This document shows positions 37,425 through 46,049 of a DNA stretch of 64,000 bases, one piece after another. Below the pieces are notes generated by a model. The model searched no databases. It saw only the letters and a program-made list of their open reading frames with translations, and had not been told where the DNA came from. The translations under genes and the position numbers were made by a program. Origin of the DNA: Bacteroidales bacterium (GTDB taxonomy: Bacteria > Bacteroidota > Bacteroidia > Bacteroidales > UBA3824). The stretch is from positions 23,943 through 87,942 of the forward strand of contig JAFYDK010000067.1 of assembly GCA_017544805.1 (NCBI GenBank). The letters are read 5' to 3'. Numbering within the stretch: position 1 is the first letter of the stretch; the number at the start of each line of letters is the position of its first letter.

Positions 37425-38630
37425 CTATACTAACAGCGATTGCAAATAGCCTGCAACTCCGCCTAAAACTGCACCTACGGTAATCAGTTTCCATTCGTCC
37501 TCTTGAAAAGCGGGACGCAAAAAAGCTATAAACTTTTTTGGCGGAAGATTAGCCATTTTTTCTCCGATTGTGTTTTCAATGTCAAGAGCCTTTCGGATAT
37601 AAGGGTAAACAACTTTTATATGGAGTGGTAATTCGTTTACAAGATGAAAGAGCAAAACCGATTTGAATTCGCTGACCATGTTGTTGGTTATTAGAAATTT
37701 CAAAAGTGTGTGTTGCTTGTCCAAAACTTTATCGACGGCAGCCGAGAGGTGTTTGGCGATAATTTCTTTTGTAATTTTGTTGTTTTGATTGCGAAAAATA
37801 TAATCGAAAAGGTTTTCTGATGTTAAAACTTCTTCTGCGATAATTTTAGCATAACGGTAACTTTCTTCTTTTTGGTTTCTTAAAAAAAGTCCCCAAAATC
37901 TGAATGGTCCGATTTTTTTCGGTTCTGCGGGTTCAAAAATTAGTTTTATTGCTAAAAAGTTGGTAATGAATCCGATAAAAACACCGTAAATTACAAACAT
38001 TAGCCAATGTGTGGTGTAAATTGTCGTGAAAATTTGTCCTAACCCGAACAGCAGTCCGAGCCAAAATCCTGAGTTTTCAATAAAACGGAATTGTCTGCCG
38101 CCTAAATCAAGAAAAATATGATTAATCATACTTTTGTCTTCTTTCATTGTGTTTACGGCAAGGAGTTTTAAATTCAAAATGGAATCAATGTTTTTTTTGA
38201 CATCTTCCATAATGTTTTCCACGGCTTGCGGCATAACTGAGGCAATGAGATTTTCTATTTTGTTTTTGAATCCACCCGAAATTATATCCCAAGTGCCAGA
38301 AATTTTGGTTTTTATGACTGCTGAGGTGATTTGTGCTGACATTAACGCAAATTCCTCGTGCGAAATTTTTTCAACTTTTTGGGCATCAAGTTTTGAAAAA
38401 ACTTCTTTGGGCTTGAATAAATCTTTTGTTAATAAATCTACGGATTTTTCAGCCATTGCAGTTGCTTTGGAGGGTATAATTCCTTGCCATCCTAAAAATG
38501 GTTTAATTCCCACAAAATCAAGCGGATAAAAAGTCATTTTTATTGACAGCACATTAGTTAAATACCCTATCAAACCGCTTATCAAGGGAACCAAAAAACA
38601 TATATAATGCTCTCCTATAAATTCAGCCAT
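37425..38630 (-). CDS. DUF445 family membrane protein
   Basis: A protein of 401 residues. An N-terminal membrane segment (FLVPLISGLIGYLTNVLSIK) leads to FLGWQGIIPSKATAMAEKSV, a DUF445 signature. A long helical region follows, then a second membrane segment pair near residues 195-235, and a C-terminal hydrophobic end (AVLGGVAGYLQSLL). Function is unknown in this family. It is the last gene of a five-gene minus-strand operon, 6 bp after the DUF1573 gene. Confidence 0.87.
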   Translation of the reverse strand: MAEFIGEHYICFLVPLISGLIGYLTNVLSIKMTFYPLDFVGIKPFLGWQGIIPSKATAMAEKSVDLLTKDLFKPKEVFSKLDAQKVEKISHEEFALMSAQITSAVIKTKISGTWDIISGGFKNKIENLIASVMPQAVENIMEDVKKNIDSILNLKLLAVNTMKEDKSMINHIFLDLGGRQFRFIENSGFWLGLLFGLGQIFTTIYTTHWLMFVIYGVFIGFITNFLAIKLIFEPAEPKKIGPFRFWGLFLRNQKEESYRYAKIIAEEVLTSENLFDYIFRNQNNKITKEIIAKHLSAAVDKVLDKQHTLLKFLITNNMVSEFKSVLLFHLVNELPLHIKVVYPYIRKALDIENTIGEKMANLPPKKFIAFLRPAFQEDEWKLITVGAVLGGVAGYLQSLLV

Positions 38631-38636
38631 ATAGAT

Positions 38637-39704
38637 TTATTCTGTTTTTTTGACGTTGAGATTAAATTTCAAAACCATGTTAGGAGTTGAAATACTGTTA
38701 GTTATAACTGTTATGTAGCGACTTTGTTTGCCTGGGTGGTTATGAGTGTCAATCAAAATTTTTATTTGACCTTCTTGATTTTCTTTAATCGGTTTTTCGT
38801 CTGTTTCGTAGGTCAAACAATCGCAGGCATTGCGTATCGCTCTGATTATCAGCGGAGAATTGCCTGTATTTTGAAATTTAACGATATAAACCGCCGTATC
38901 GCCTTCCATGAAATCTCCGAGTGAAATTTCTTTGTCGCCTTTGAGCGTAAAGACTGACGAATTTTGTTGAGTTTCTTTTGTTTGACTCTCCGTCACAAAG
39001 GCTTTAAACATAAGGTTATAAGCGTAAGTATTCACCAAAATCGGAACTTCAAAATTTATGTAATCGAATTTTCCGTATTTTTGGGGATCGAAAATACATT
39101 TTATAATACCTTTTGAACCCGGTTTTAAAATTTCGGGTTCGGCAATGATTTTTATATATTCTGGCGTATTAGCTTTGTCAGCCTCGACTTTGATATTGGC
39201 TTTTGTCGGATTGATTACCTCAACCGTTTGTTCTGTTGTTTGGTCAAAAGGTATACGGTTGAAATTCACTGTGTTGGTTTTTAATCTTAAATCAAACATC
39301 GTGAAAGGATATTCCGCCGAAACCGGCTCTTGTCTTGCTATAACATTGCCCGAAATATATAAAATAATATCGTCTTTTGAGGCGTTGGATTTTATTATAA
39401 TGCTTTTTGAAAAACTTCCGACTCTGTCCCTTGGGTCAAAAGTTACGTCAATGTAGCCTTTTTTTTGAGGCGGGACGGGTTGTTTTGACCAATCCGGCGA
39501 GGTGCAGCCGCAAGAGGTTTTTACCGAATGAATTATAAGCGGACGGTTTCCCGTATTGGTATATTCAAAACGGTGTGATACGGCACCCGAAAGTTCGTTG
39601 ATGCTGCCGAAATCGTATTCGTCAGAATCAAAATTCATTATCTGAGCAAAAGATTCTTGAAAAAATCCTGTCAGAAACAATAATATGCTGAAAAAATATT
39701 TCAT
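38637..39704 (-). CDS. Secreted DUF1573-domain protein
   Basis: A protein of 355 residues with a signal peptide (residues 1-20, ending SFAQ). Two DUF1573-type Ig-like beta domains are seen. The first (about 23-115) has FDFG-like YDFGSI, EYTNTGNRPLII and the SCGCTSP motif; the second (about 250-355) has LGDF, VKFQNTGNSPLIIRAI and ACDCLTYE. The family is typical of Bacteroidota envelopes; function is unknown. The start codon overlaps the stop of the upstream lipoprotein by 4 bp (ATGA), so the two are coupled. Confidence 0.9.
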   Translation of the reverse strand: MKYFFSILLFLTGFFQESFAQIMNFDSDEYDFGSINELSGAVSHRFEYTNTGNRPLIIHSVKTSCGCTSPDWSKQPVPPQKKGYIDVTFDPRDRVGSFSKSIIIKSNASKDDIILYISGNVIARQEPVSAEYPFTMFDLRLKTNTVNFNRIPFDQTTEQTVEVINPTKANIKVEADKANTPEYIKIIAEPEILKPGSKGIIKCIFDPQKYGKFDYINFEVPILVNTYAYNLMFKAFVTESQTKETQQNSSVFTLKGDKEISLGDFMEGDTAVYIVKFQNTGNSPLIIRAIRNACDCLTYETDEKPIKENQEGQIKILIDTHNHPGKQSRYITVITNSISTPNMVLKFNLNVKKTE

Positions 39705-40600
39705 TGCTCGTTTTCCGTATTTTTTTCAAAATATTTTCCTAATTCGTAAATGTTCATGCCGAACGAAAAAGGTTGCAACAAGAGTTTTTGTTGCGGAATG
39801 TATTCAAAATCGGCATAACCGGTTTTGTCGTCTTGTTTTGATAAAAGAACCGAAACGCTGTCTTTTGAAACTGCGTAAATGTTTCCGTTAGAGTCAGTTG
39901 TGATGTAATTGCCTTTTCTGTCGGCTCTTATTCCGCGTATTTTTGACGGTAATGAGGCAAAAAATGTTGCGCCTTTTTTATCAAAAATATAAATTTTGTT
40001 TTGAACTCCTCCGGCTAAAACTGTTCCGTCCGAGCATAATGTCGAGGATTCATGGCAGAGGGAATCTTTCAAAAAGACTTCCGAGGTGTCGGCATTGATT
40101 TTGAAGATGCAGCCTGCCTGATTGTCTAAGGCATAAACCGTGCCTTTGTTGTCTTTTTCGAGAAAACACAAAGAGTGTGCAATAGGAATTTCGTATTTTT
40201 TTATGAGCGAATCCTCTTCCAACGAATATTTTATGACGGTTTTTCCAACGGCGGCAAAGAGATTTCCTTTGCAAATGGTTAAACCTGTGATTTTCAGAGT
40301 GTCGGCTATATTCAAAACGTCGTAAACTTTGCCATAAAGTTCTGTTTTGAAAATAGTGCCAGAGTTTTTGGAATCCTCTGAGGCAATGTAAAGGACATCG
40401 TTGTCAATGTCAGCAGCGATGCGTATCGGCTGCGGTAAAGTATTTTTTATGGTTTTAACAAGTTTCGCTCCGTAAAATGAGCGTTTGGAGTTTTGGGCAA
40501 CGTAAATTTGTCTTTCGCCGCTTACTTCCTCCTTGTCGCAGGCCGCCCTGAAAACAAGAATTAATACAATAAGTATTATGATGTTAAAAACGTATTTCAT
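39701..40600 (-). CDS. Putative lipoprotein with beta-propeller-like repeats
   Basis: A protein of 299 residues. The N-terminal hydrophobic stretch ends at AAC (Cys21), a likely lipidation site. The mature part contains recurring strands of the type G-x-(I/V)-(Y/F)-x(I/V), such as NDVLYIASED, GTVYALDNQAGCIFKI, NKIYIFDKKG and GNIYAVSKD. These suggest a six-bladed propeller of the NHL/SMP-30 kind, with no metal-site motif evident. A sensing or binding role at the envelope is plausible. Cotranscribed with the methyltransferase-like gene (12-bp gap) and DUF1573 gene (4-bp overlap). Confidence 0.75.
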   Translation of the reverse strand: MKYVFNIIILIVLILVFRAACDKEEVSGERQIYVAQNSKRSFYGAKLVKTIKNTLPQPIRIAADIDNDVLYIASEDSKNSGTIFKTELYGKVYDVLNIADTLKITGLTICKGNLFAAVGKTVIKYSLEEDSLIKKYEIPIAHSLCFLEKDNKGTVYALDNQAGCIFKINADTSEVFLKDSLCHESSTLCSDGTVLAGGVQNKIYIFDKKGATFFASLPSKIRGIRADRKGNYITTDSNGNIYAVSKDSVSVLLSKQDDKTGYADFEYIPQQKLLLQPFSFGMNIYELGKYFEKNTENEQ

Positions 40601-40612
40601 TTTTCTTTTTTT

Positions 40613-41425
40613 TTAATATTCCCAAGCCTTTACGCCGTATTCTAATTTATGATTTTGAACGTTGGAATAGTGCCAAGTCCAATTTTTTGAATCTCTTACG
40701 GTTTCTTTAGGAATGTAAACTATTGATTTGTCGTACATTTCAAGACCGTCGGAATTGAATTTTCTCTCACTTACGGGCGATATGATGCAGGATTTTCCCC
40801 TCGGGAGAATTTTTAAATGGTATTGCTGAATAAACTGCTGAAGGTTTCTTGCCGAAATATCGTCAATAAGTTCCAATTTTGCGAGGTAATTTATAATCGG
40901 TTGCGCCAAAAATGCAAGCATATTGTCAGATACCACGAAATCAAAATTTTCAAGCAAATCACCGTAATTTCCCGAACTATAATTTGGCGAACTTATCAGA
41001 ATATCAACGCAAAAATCTTTGTAACGGTTTATGCTGTAATAAGTTTCGCTGACGATTTTTGTGATGTCCTCCGTTATGAATTTTACGTTTTTGAATTCGG
41101 ACATTTTTCTGACCACTTTTTCGGGATGCACCAAATCTACGAGATAAACTGTATCAAACATTTTTGATAATTCCAAAACGGGAACGTCAATACAGCAGCC
41201 GCTGCCCAAAACTACGCAGGAGCGTCTGCCGCAACATCTTCTTGCACAATCCGTTATGAATTTTCTCGTGTTGGAAATATGATTAGACCAGTTTTGAATT
41301 TCGCACAGATAATTATAATTATAAATGCCTATTCCCGATTCATAACCCATTTTACGGATAATTTTTCTGAACCGGGAATTTATATTTTCGCTTTTATAGA
41401 TTTTTACCAAACCGAATGGCCACAT
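40613..41425 (-). CDS. Putative class I SAM-dependent methyltransferase
   Basis: A protein of 270 residues. A Rossmann-type start VVLGSGCCIDVPVLELSKMF (about residues 71-90) with VYLVDLVHPEK corresponds to motif I and the acidic residue that holds the SAM ribose. VKFITEDIT resembles motif II. No substrate-specific domain was recognised. It is cysteine-rich around residue 61-77 (CARRCCGRRSC). Second gene of the five-gene envelope operon; why a methyltransferase is there is unclear. Confidence 0.55.
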   Translation of the reverse strand: MWPFGLVKIYKSENINSRFRKIIRKMGYESGIGIYNYNYLCEIQNWSNHISNTRKFITDCARRCCGRRSCVVLGSGCCIDVPVLELSKMFDTVYLVDLVHPEKVVRKMSEFKNVKFITEDITKIVSETYYSINRYKDFCVDILISSPNYSSGNYGDLLENFDFVVSDNMLAFLAQPIINYLAKLELIDDISARNLQQFIQQYHLKILPRGKSCIISPVSERKFNSDGLEMYDKSIVYIPKETVRDSKNWTWHYSNVQNHKLEYGVKAWEY

Positions 41426-41449
41426 GATTAATGATTTATCGTTATGTTT

Positions 41450-42007
41450 TTACTTTTTTTCGTAAAGGATATAGGGTTCTGGTCTAAAAAACATCGAAGT
41501 CGATAAATAATAAGGCCGTCCATAAAATTCCCAATAACCGTTGCTTAATGCGAAAACGCTGCCTTCAATCCACGGCGTAAAACGGCTGTCCGTGCTTAGT
41601 GCCATGCTGATATTATAACCTAAAGCGTTGTTGGAATTTCTGTTATGAAATCCCCATTTCGTGATAGCCTTTCCCATTCCCAAACACAATCTGTAATAAT
41701 CCGATTCCACAACGGCATTAAATGAGATTATCGTATGAACGTTTCCTTTGTAGTTGATCATCATGTATTGCGGACAAATGCACACATTGATTTCAGGATT
41801 TTCTTTTTTGATATTAAAAAGTCCGATTGTTACATCAAGACCATAATTGAATCCTGAAAAGAAAGTCCAACCGATTTTTATTCTCGGAGAAATATAAACT
41901 TTTGTATTGAGTTGAGAGAAACCGTCGTTTATACAAAAAAATACAGCCGCCGAAATCAACAAAATCCGTTTTGAGAAATATTTTTTTAGAAAACGAAAGA
42001 ATAACAT
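41450..42007 (-). CDS. Hypothetical outer-membrane beta-barrel-like protein
   Basis: A protein of 185 residues that I do not recognise. A hydrophobic signal (about residues 14-31, ending FSQ) precedes alternating strands rich in aromatic residues. The last residues contain a Phe/Tyr-rich segment, as in small outer-membrane barrels. First gene of an operon running to the DUF445 gene; it lies just downstream of a terminator. A second start at residue 12 is less likely. Confidence 0.6.
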   Translation of the reverse strand: MLFFRFLKKYFSKRILLISAAVFFCINDGFSQLNTKVYISPRIKIGWTFFSGFNYGLDVTIGLFNIKKENPEINVCICPQYMMINYKGNVHTIISFNAVVESDYYRLCLGMGKAITKWGFHNRNSNNALGYNISMALSTDSRFTPWIEGSVFALSNGYWEFYGRPYYLSTSMFFRPEPYILYEKK

Positions 42008-42066
42008 GATTTATCAAGAAAAAAATTAAACTACTTTTTTTAGCGGCTCTCTTATATATTTTTTTT

Positions 42067-42101
42067 AAAAGCAACTATCCTAAAAACGGACAGTTGCTTT
42101 T
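42067..42101. terminator. Terminator after the first FGE-like gene
   Basis: AAAAGCAACTATCC (42067-42080) pairs with GGACAGTTGCTTTT (42088-42101) with one mismatch on this strand (A-C, a G-U pair on the minus strand) and a 7-nt loop. Flanking T and A runs extend the stem in both directions. It lies 22 bp beyond the stop of the minus-strand gene at 42123. Confidence 0.75.
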
Positions 42102-42122
42102 AAAAAAAAAAATTTATAATTA

Positions 42123-42935
42123 TTATTTAACATCATTTACTTTCACAACCCTGAAGCCGTAATTATAATTAGTAAATCTTGGCTGAGGTCCGTCTCTCGA
42201 GGTTACTTTAGCCATGTCTTCCACGTAATACCAAGAGCCGCCGCGTATTACACGGTAAGTTCCTTTCGTGGGACCGACGGGGTCTTTTACAGAGGAAGAG
42301 GTGTATTTTCCGTAATAGTCCAAACACCATTCCCAAGCGTTACCGCTCATGTCGTAAATACCTAATTCATTGGGTTTTAACTTTCCAACGGGGTGTATTC
42401 CTTTTTCACCCGTTGTCTCGTCGTACCAAGCAACCTCGTCAATATCGTCGCTTCCTGCATATACATAGTTTTTAGAGTTTTTACCTCCTTTTGCGGCATA
42501 TTCCCATTGAGCTTCGGTCGGAAGGGAATATTTTCCGCCGTATTTTTGTGAAAGCCAGTCGCAATAGGCTATCGCATCAAAATACGTAACGTTTACAATC
42601 GGGTGATTGTCGTTCCATTGCCATTTTACGGCTTTGTCATGTTCCTCATACCATGCGGCGGGAGGATCAGTTGGCATTCTTCGGTTGGTCTCGTTACAAA
42701 ACTGTTTGTATTGTGCAACCGTTACTTCGTATTTGCCGATGCTATAATCTGACAATGTTACGTTGTGGACGGGTTGTTCGTCTTCGTAGCCGTCTTTGTT
42801 TCCCATCTTAAAAGTTCCGCCTTTAACCTCTATCATTGCCGGCGGATTGGCTATTTGAGCCGAAATCGTGGAAACTACCGGTAGAAATAAAAACGTTATC
42901 AACAATTTTTTGCCTATAAAAGTCGGGAGTCTCAT
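42123..42935 (-). CDS. Secreted formylglycine-generating-enzyme-like (SUMF1) protein, copy 1
   Basis: A protein of 270 residues with an N-terminal signal (residues 1-27, ending ISAQ). The FGE/SUMF1 fold spans about 34-266: MIEVKGGTFKMGN, HNVTLSDYSIGKYEVTVAQYKQF, HPIVNVTYFDAIAYCDWLS, SLPTEAQWEYAAKGG, GIYDMSGNAWEWCLD, YRVIRGGSWYY, and RDGP...NYGFRVVK. The two active-site cysteines of true FGE are not in the RGGSW region, so sulfatase activation is unlikely. The Bacteroidota gliding/secretion lipoproteins GldK/GldJ share this fold but are longer and lipidated. The upstream paralogue starts its stop 49 bp away. Confidence 0.9.
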   Translation of the reverse strand: MRLPTFIGKKLLITFLFLPVVSTISAQIANPPAMIEVKGGTFKMGNKDGYEDEQPVHNVTLSDYSIGKYEVTVAQYKQFCNETNRRMPTDPPAAWYEEHDKAVKWQWNDNHPIVNVTYFDAIAYCDWLSQKYGGKYSLPTEAQWEYAAKGGKNSKNYVYAGSDDIDEVAWYDETTGEKGIHPVGKLKPNELGIYDMSGNAWEWCLDYYGKYTSSSVKDPVGPTKGTYRVIRGGSWYYVEDMAKVTSRDGPQPRFTNYNYGFRVVKVNDVK

Positions 42936-42984
42936 AAAAACCGATATTTTTGGTTAAAACTAAATTTTTATCTTCTGATAACAA

Positions 42985-43902
42985 TTAGTTGCTGCTGCGG
43001 GCAAGCCTCATACCGTAATTGTAATTGGTAAAATGAGGTTCGGGACCGTCGCGGCTCGTAATGGTAGCGTGGTCTACCTGATAATGCCAAGAACCGCCTC
43101 TTAATACTCTGTAAGCTGTCGGGCTCAAGTTAATGGGGTTGTTTTCGGGTGATTTTGCGTAATAATCTTTGGTGTAATAATCCGAACACCATTCCCAAAC
43201 GTTACCGCTCATGTCGTAGATACCCAATTCGTTAGCTTGTTTAGTGCCGACTTTTTGAGGACCTTTGAGTTTTGAGGAGTCATCGTACCAACATACTAGG
43301 TTTGCTGTGGCACTTCCTGAATAAATCGTACCTTTTGATTTATTGCCGCCTCTTGCAGCAAATTCCCATTCTGCTTCGGTGGGCAAACGATAACCGTTTT
43401 TGGTAACATCGAGATCAATTCCGCCGTCAGCATTAAGAGAATAACATTTTTGCAAACCTTCTTTTTGTGAAAGCCAGTTACAATAAGCTACCGCATCATA
43501 CCACGTAATGTGATGCATCGGTAAAGCATCTTGCCAATCCCACCACGGTTGCGATGGCAACGGGTAAAACTTTTTAGTATCAGGGTGTTCTGCATACCAT
43601 GCTGAGTCTGGTGCAGCCGGCATTTTGTGTTCCCTCTTGCTTAAAAAGTCTGTTGTAGACGCATCAGCGTCAATGAACTGTTTGTATTCTTTTACGGTTA
43701 CTTCGGTTGTAGCTATATAAAAACTATTTACCGTTACTTTATGAACCGGTCTTTCGTCTGAATCGCCTTTAGGTATCGCAGTTCCGGGGTTTCCCATCTG
43801 GAAAGTACCGCCTTCTACCAAAACCATTTGAGGTTTTGTCTGCGCATTTGTAACAAGCGATATACATAACAAAGTTGCAATTAGAATCGTAATTTTATTC
43901 AT
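42985..43902 (-). CDS. Secreted formylglycine-generating-enzyme-like (SUMF1) protein, copy 2
   Basis: A protein of 305 residues with a signal peptide (residues 1-20, ending NAQ). It is a close paralogue of the next gene downstream: MVLVEGGTFQMGN, FYIATTEVTVKEYKQF, MHHITWYDAVAYCNWLSQK, RLPTEAEWEFAARGG, ELGIYDMSGNVWEWCSD, YRVLRGGSWHY and NYGMRLAR. It carries extra residues between the first strands and the WYD motif and around LQKCYSLNADGG. Catalytic FGE cysteines are also missing. The pair probably arose by tandem duplication. Likely a binding or structural protein of the periplasm or surface. Confidence 0.9.
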   Translation of the reverse strand: MNKITILIATLLCISLVTNAQTKPQMVLVEGGTFQMGNPGTAIPKGDSDERPVHKVTVNSFYIATTEVTVKEYKQFIDADASTTDFLSKREHKMPAAPDSAWYAEHPDTKKFYPLPSQPWWDWQDALPMHHITWYDAVAYCNWLSQKEGLQKCYSLNADGGIDLDVTKNGYRLPTEAEWEFAARGGNKSKGTIYSGSATANLVCWYDDSSKLKGPQKVGTKQANELGIYDMSGNVWEWCSDYYTKDYYAKSPENNPINLSPTAYRVLRGGSWHYQVDHATITSRDGPEPHFTNYNYGMRLARSSN

Positions 43903-44132
43903 CTTGCTAATTTTTTTTGGTTAGAGATTTTAATATTTTCGTGTATTTAATAAACGCACTCGTCGTTTATATGTTGCAATCCGAAAACATGTTTTTCGGC
44001 TTATTCGACAAAATTAAGATTTTTTTTTCAATTATTAACATTAAATTTAATAATATTTTTTACACTTAATTATGTTTTAAAAGCCAACTTGTTTAAAATC
44101 AATATATTAAGTCGCAAAAAAACTGATAAAAA
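43903..44132. other. Intergenic region with structured leader of the FGE-like pair
   Basis: The 230 bp contain a perfect -7 box on the minus strand (TAATTTTG, 44016-44009). Between it and the gene are two hairpins: CCGAAAA/TTTTCGG around 43981-43999 and ATAAACG/CGTTTAT around 43947-43967. If the promoter is used, the FGE-like genes have a structured leader of about 100 nt. One of the hairpins might instead be the weak end of the OmpA-family transcript. No coding sequence. Confidence 0.4.
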
Positions 44133-46043
44133 TTATTCTGAAATTTTTACTTCAGTTCTTCTGTTTTTGGCTTTACCTTCCTCCGTAGAGTTGTCAGCAC
44201 ACGGTTTTGACGAACCGTAACCTTTGAAATTCAGTCGTTTAGCATCAATATCCTTGCTAATAAGATATTTTACGATTGCTTGTGCTCTATTGCGGCTTAG
44301 TTCTATGTTGTGTGCCTCTGAGCCTGAATTGTCGGTATGTCCGCCGATTTCTATCTTTACATTCGGGTTTCGTGTCAAAAAGTCTGCCAATTTATCCAAT
44401 TCGTAATAAGATTTCGGTTTAATGTCGTATTTATCCGTATCAAAAAATACATTTTCAAGTCTTAAAGTGCCTCCCGCCAAGAGTTTTTCCATAGAAATTT
44501 CTATGTATTTTTCCTTAATGGAATCGGGAATATTTTTTAGACTAAAGTTCAGAGAGTTCATAATGTAACCTGGGGCAGAAACATTAAGAGCGTAATCCTT
44601 GCCCTGAGGTAAAAACAGCATGAGATTAACATAATCTTCGCTTGTCAAGCCTTTATTAACGATATTTTTGGTTTCCAAATCCACTATTTCGTAATCGGCA
44701 GCCACGGGTTTTGAAGTTTTAGCATCTTTTACGGCGGCTTTTACCAAAAGCGTTCTCGTGGGCCTTAAACTAAGGGGAAGTTCTATTTCGTAAAGGTCTA
44801 ACATTTTATTAGGCTCTCTGTCAGAGGCTATTATTGCCGAATTACCGAAAACCGAAACGGCAAGTCTTGTTTCATTGTTTTCGGTGTTGATTGGATAGCC
44901 TAAATTGACGGGTTTGCCCCAAGAGCCATCTTCTTGAAGATGGGATACGAATAAATCCTGTCCGCCCATTCCGATGTGTCCGTCGGAGGCAAAATACAAA
45001 GTCTTGTTGTCGGCATGAAGCAGAGGACTTGACTCGTCGCCTTTGGTGTTGATATTTTCACCGGCGTTTACGGGGTCAGACCATTTTCCGCCCGGCAAAA
45101 GTTTTGAATACCAAATATCTTTGCCTCCGAAGCCGCCGGGACGGTTGGAAACAAAATACAAAACCGTATTGTCAGCACTGAAAGCCGGTTGCGATTCCCA
45201 ATAATTCGTATTAACGGGAGCGGGCAGTTTTCTTGGAATTGTCCAACCGCCTTCTTTTAAATACGAATAATAAATGTCGCAACATTTTATCAAACCGTCG
45301 GGACAAGTACATGAAGTAAAAAGCAATGTCTTGCCGTCAGAGGAAATATAAGGTGCGCCTTCGTTGTTTGGGGTGTTGATAACACCACCTAAGGAGCGCG
45401 CCTGTTGCCAAGGTTTTCCCGCTAATCTGTACGTTATGAAAATATCTTCCTGACTTACGGGAAGTAACGGATTGTCAGATGTTTGCGGTAATTCTATCGT
45501 ATAGACCAAAGTCTGTCCGTCGGCAGAAATCGAGGGAAAATAATCGTTGTAAATGGTATTGACTTTTGGTCCGAGATTTTTCGGTTTTATGTCAACGGGA
45601 TTCTCTAAAGCCGAAATTCTGAAATTTGCCGTTTCGATGTTTTGAGCACAGTGATCGCGTTTTTTTTGCGAGACTCTCTCTAAGCCTAAAACTTTTTTGT
45701 AATATTCGATTGAGGTTTTGTAATCGAGTTTTTCAAAATAAGCATCAGCAATTCCAGTTAAAATTGTTTCGTCATGAGGTTTTAGTTTTAAAGCCGAATT
45801 CAGAAACGAAATTTCCTCGTCGTATTTATGATTGCTTGCCGCAATTTCAGCTTCCAAAAGGTATGGTTCAACGAATGTCGGATCTGATTTTAAGGCTTTT
45901 GCGCATAATTCTTTAGCCGCCTCGTATTCAAATGCCGAATATTTTTTTATTGTTTCGTCAAAAAAAGCCTGTGCTTTTTTGTTTTGGGCATTAGCCTCAA
46001 AAACGCAGAACAGAATTATAAGGTGTAAAAATATTTTTTTCAT
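44133..46043 (-). CDS. TPR / PD40 / OmpA-domain envelope protein (PorE-like architecture)
   Basis: A protein of 636 residues. Signal peptide 1-19 (ending NAQ), no lipobox Cys. Tetratricopeptide-like helices at about 20-140. PD40 (WD40-like) beta-propeller repeats at about 155-420, seen as repeated SADGQTLVYT, SSDGKTLLFTS, SADNTVLYFVSNRPGG and HADNKTLYFASDG. A carboxypeptidase-regulatory-like segment lies around 430-510. The C-terminal OmpA peptidoglycan-binding domain (about 530-636) has FDTDKYDI, GHTDNSG and NRRTEVKI. The order matches PorE of the type IX secretion system, though many paralogues exist and PorE is a lipoprotein. The leucine-rich repeat gene is 6 bp upstream, in the same operon. 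Confidence 0.85.
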   Translation of the reverse strand: MKKIFLHLIILFCVFEANAQNKKAQAFFDETIKKYSAFEYEAAKELCAKALKSDPTFVEPYLLEAEIAASNHKYDEEISFLNSALKLKPHDETILTGIADAYFEKLDYKTSIEYYKKVLGLERVSQKKRDHCAQNIETANFRISALENPVDIKPKNLGPKVNTIYNDYFPSISADGQTLVYTIELPQTSDNPLLPVSQEDIFITYRLAGKPWQQARSLGGVINTPNNEGAPYISSDGKTLLFTSCTCPDGLIKCCDIYYSYLKEGGWTIPRKLPAPVNTNYWESQPAFSADNTVLYFVSNRPGGFGGKDIWYSKLLPGGKWSDPVNAGENINTKGDESSPLLHADNKTLYFASDGHIGMGGQDLFVSHLQEDGSWGKPVNLGYPINTENNETRLAVSVFGNSAIIASDREPNKMLDLYEIELPLSLRPTRTLLVKAAVKDAKTSKPVAADYEIVDLETKNIVNKGLTSEDYVNLMLFLPQGKDYALNVSAPGYIMNSLNFSLKNIPDSIKEKYIEISMEKLLAGGTLRLENVFFDTDKYDIKPKSYYELDKLADFLTRNPNVKIEIGGHTDNSGSEAHNIELSRNRAQAIVKYLISKDIDAKRLNFKGYGSSKPCADNSTEEGKAKNRRTEVKISE

Positions 46044-46049
46044 AATTGA

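Noticed and set aside
42123..43902. True sulfatase-activating enzymes
   Set aside because: The active-site cysteines expected after the RGGSW motif are missing in both proteins, and no sulfatase gene is near.
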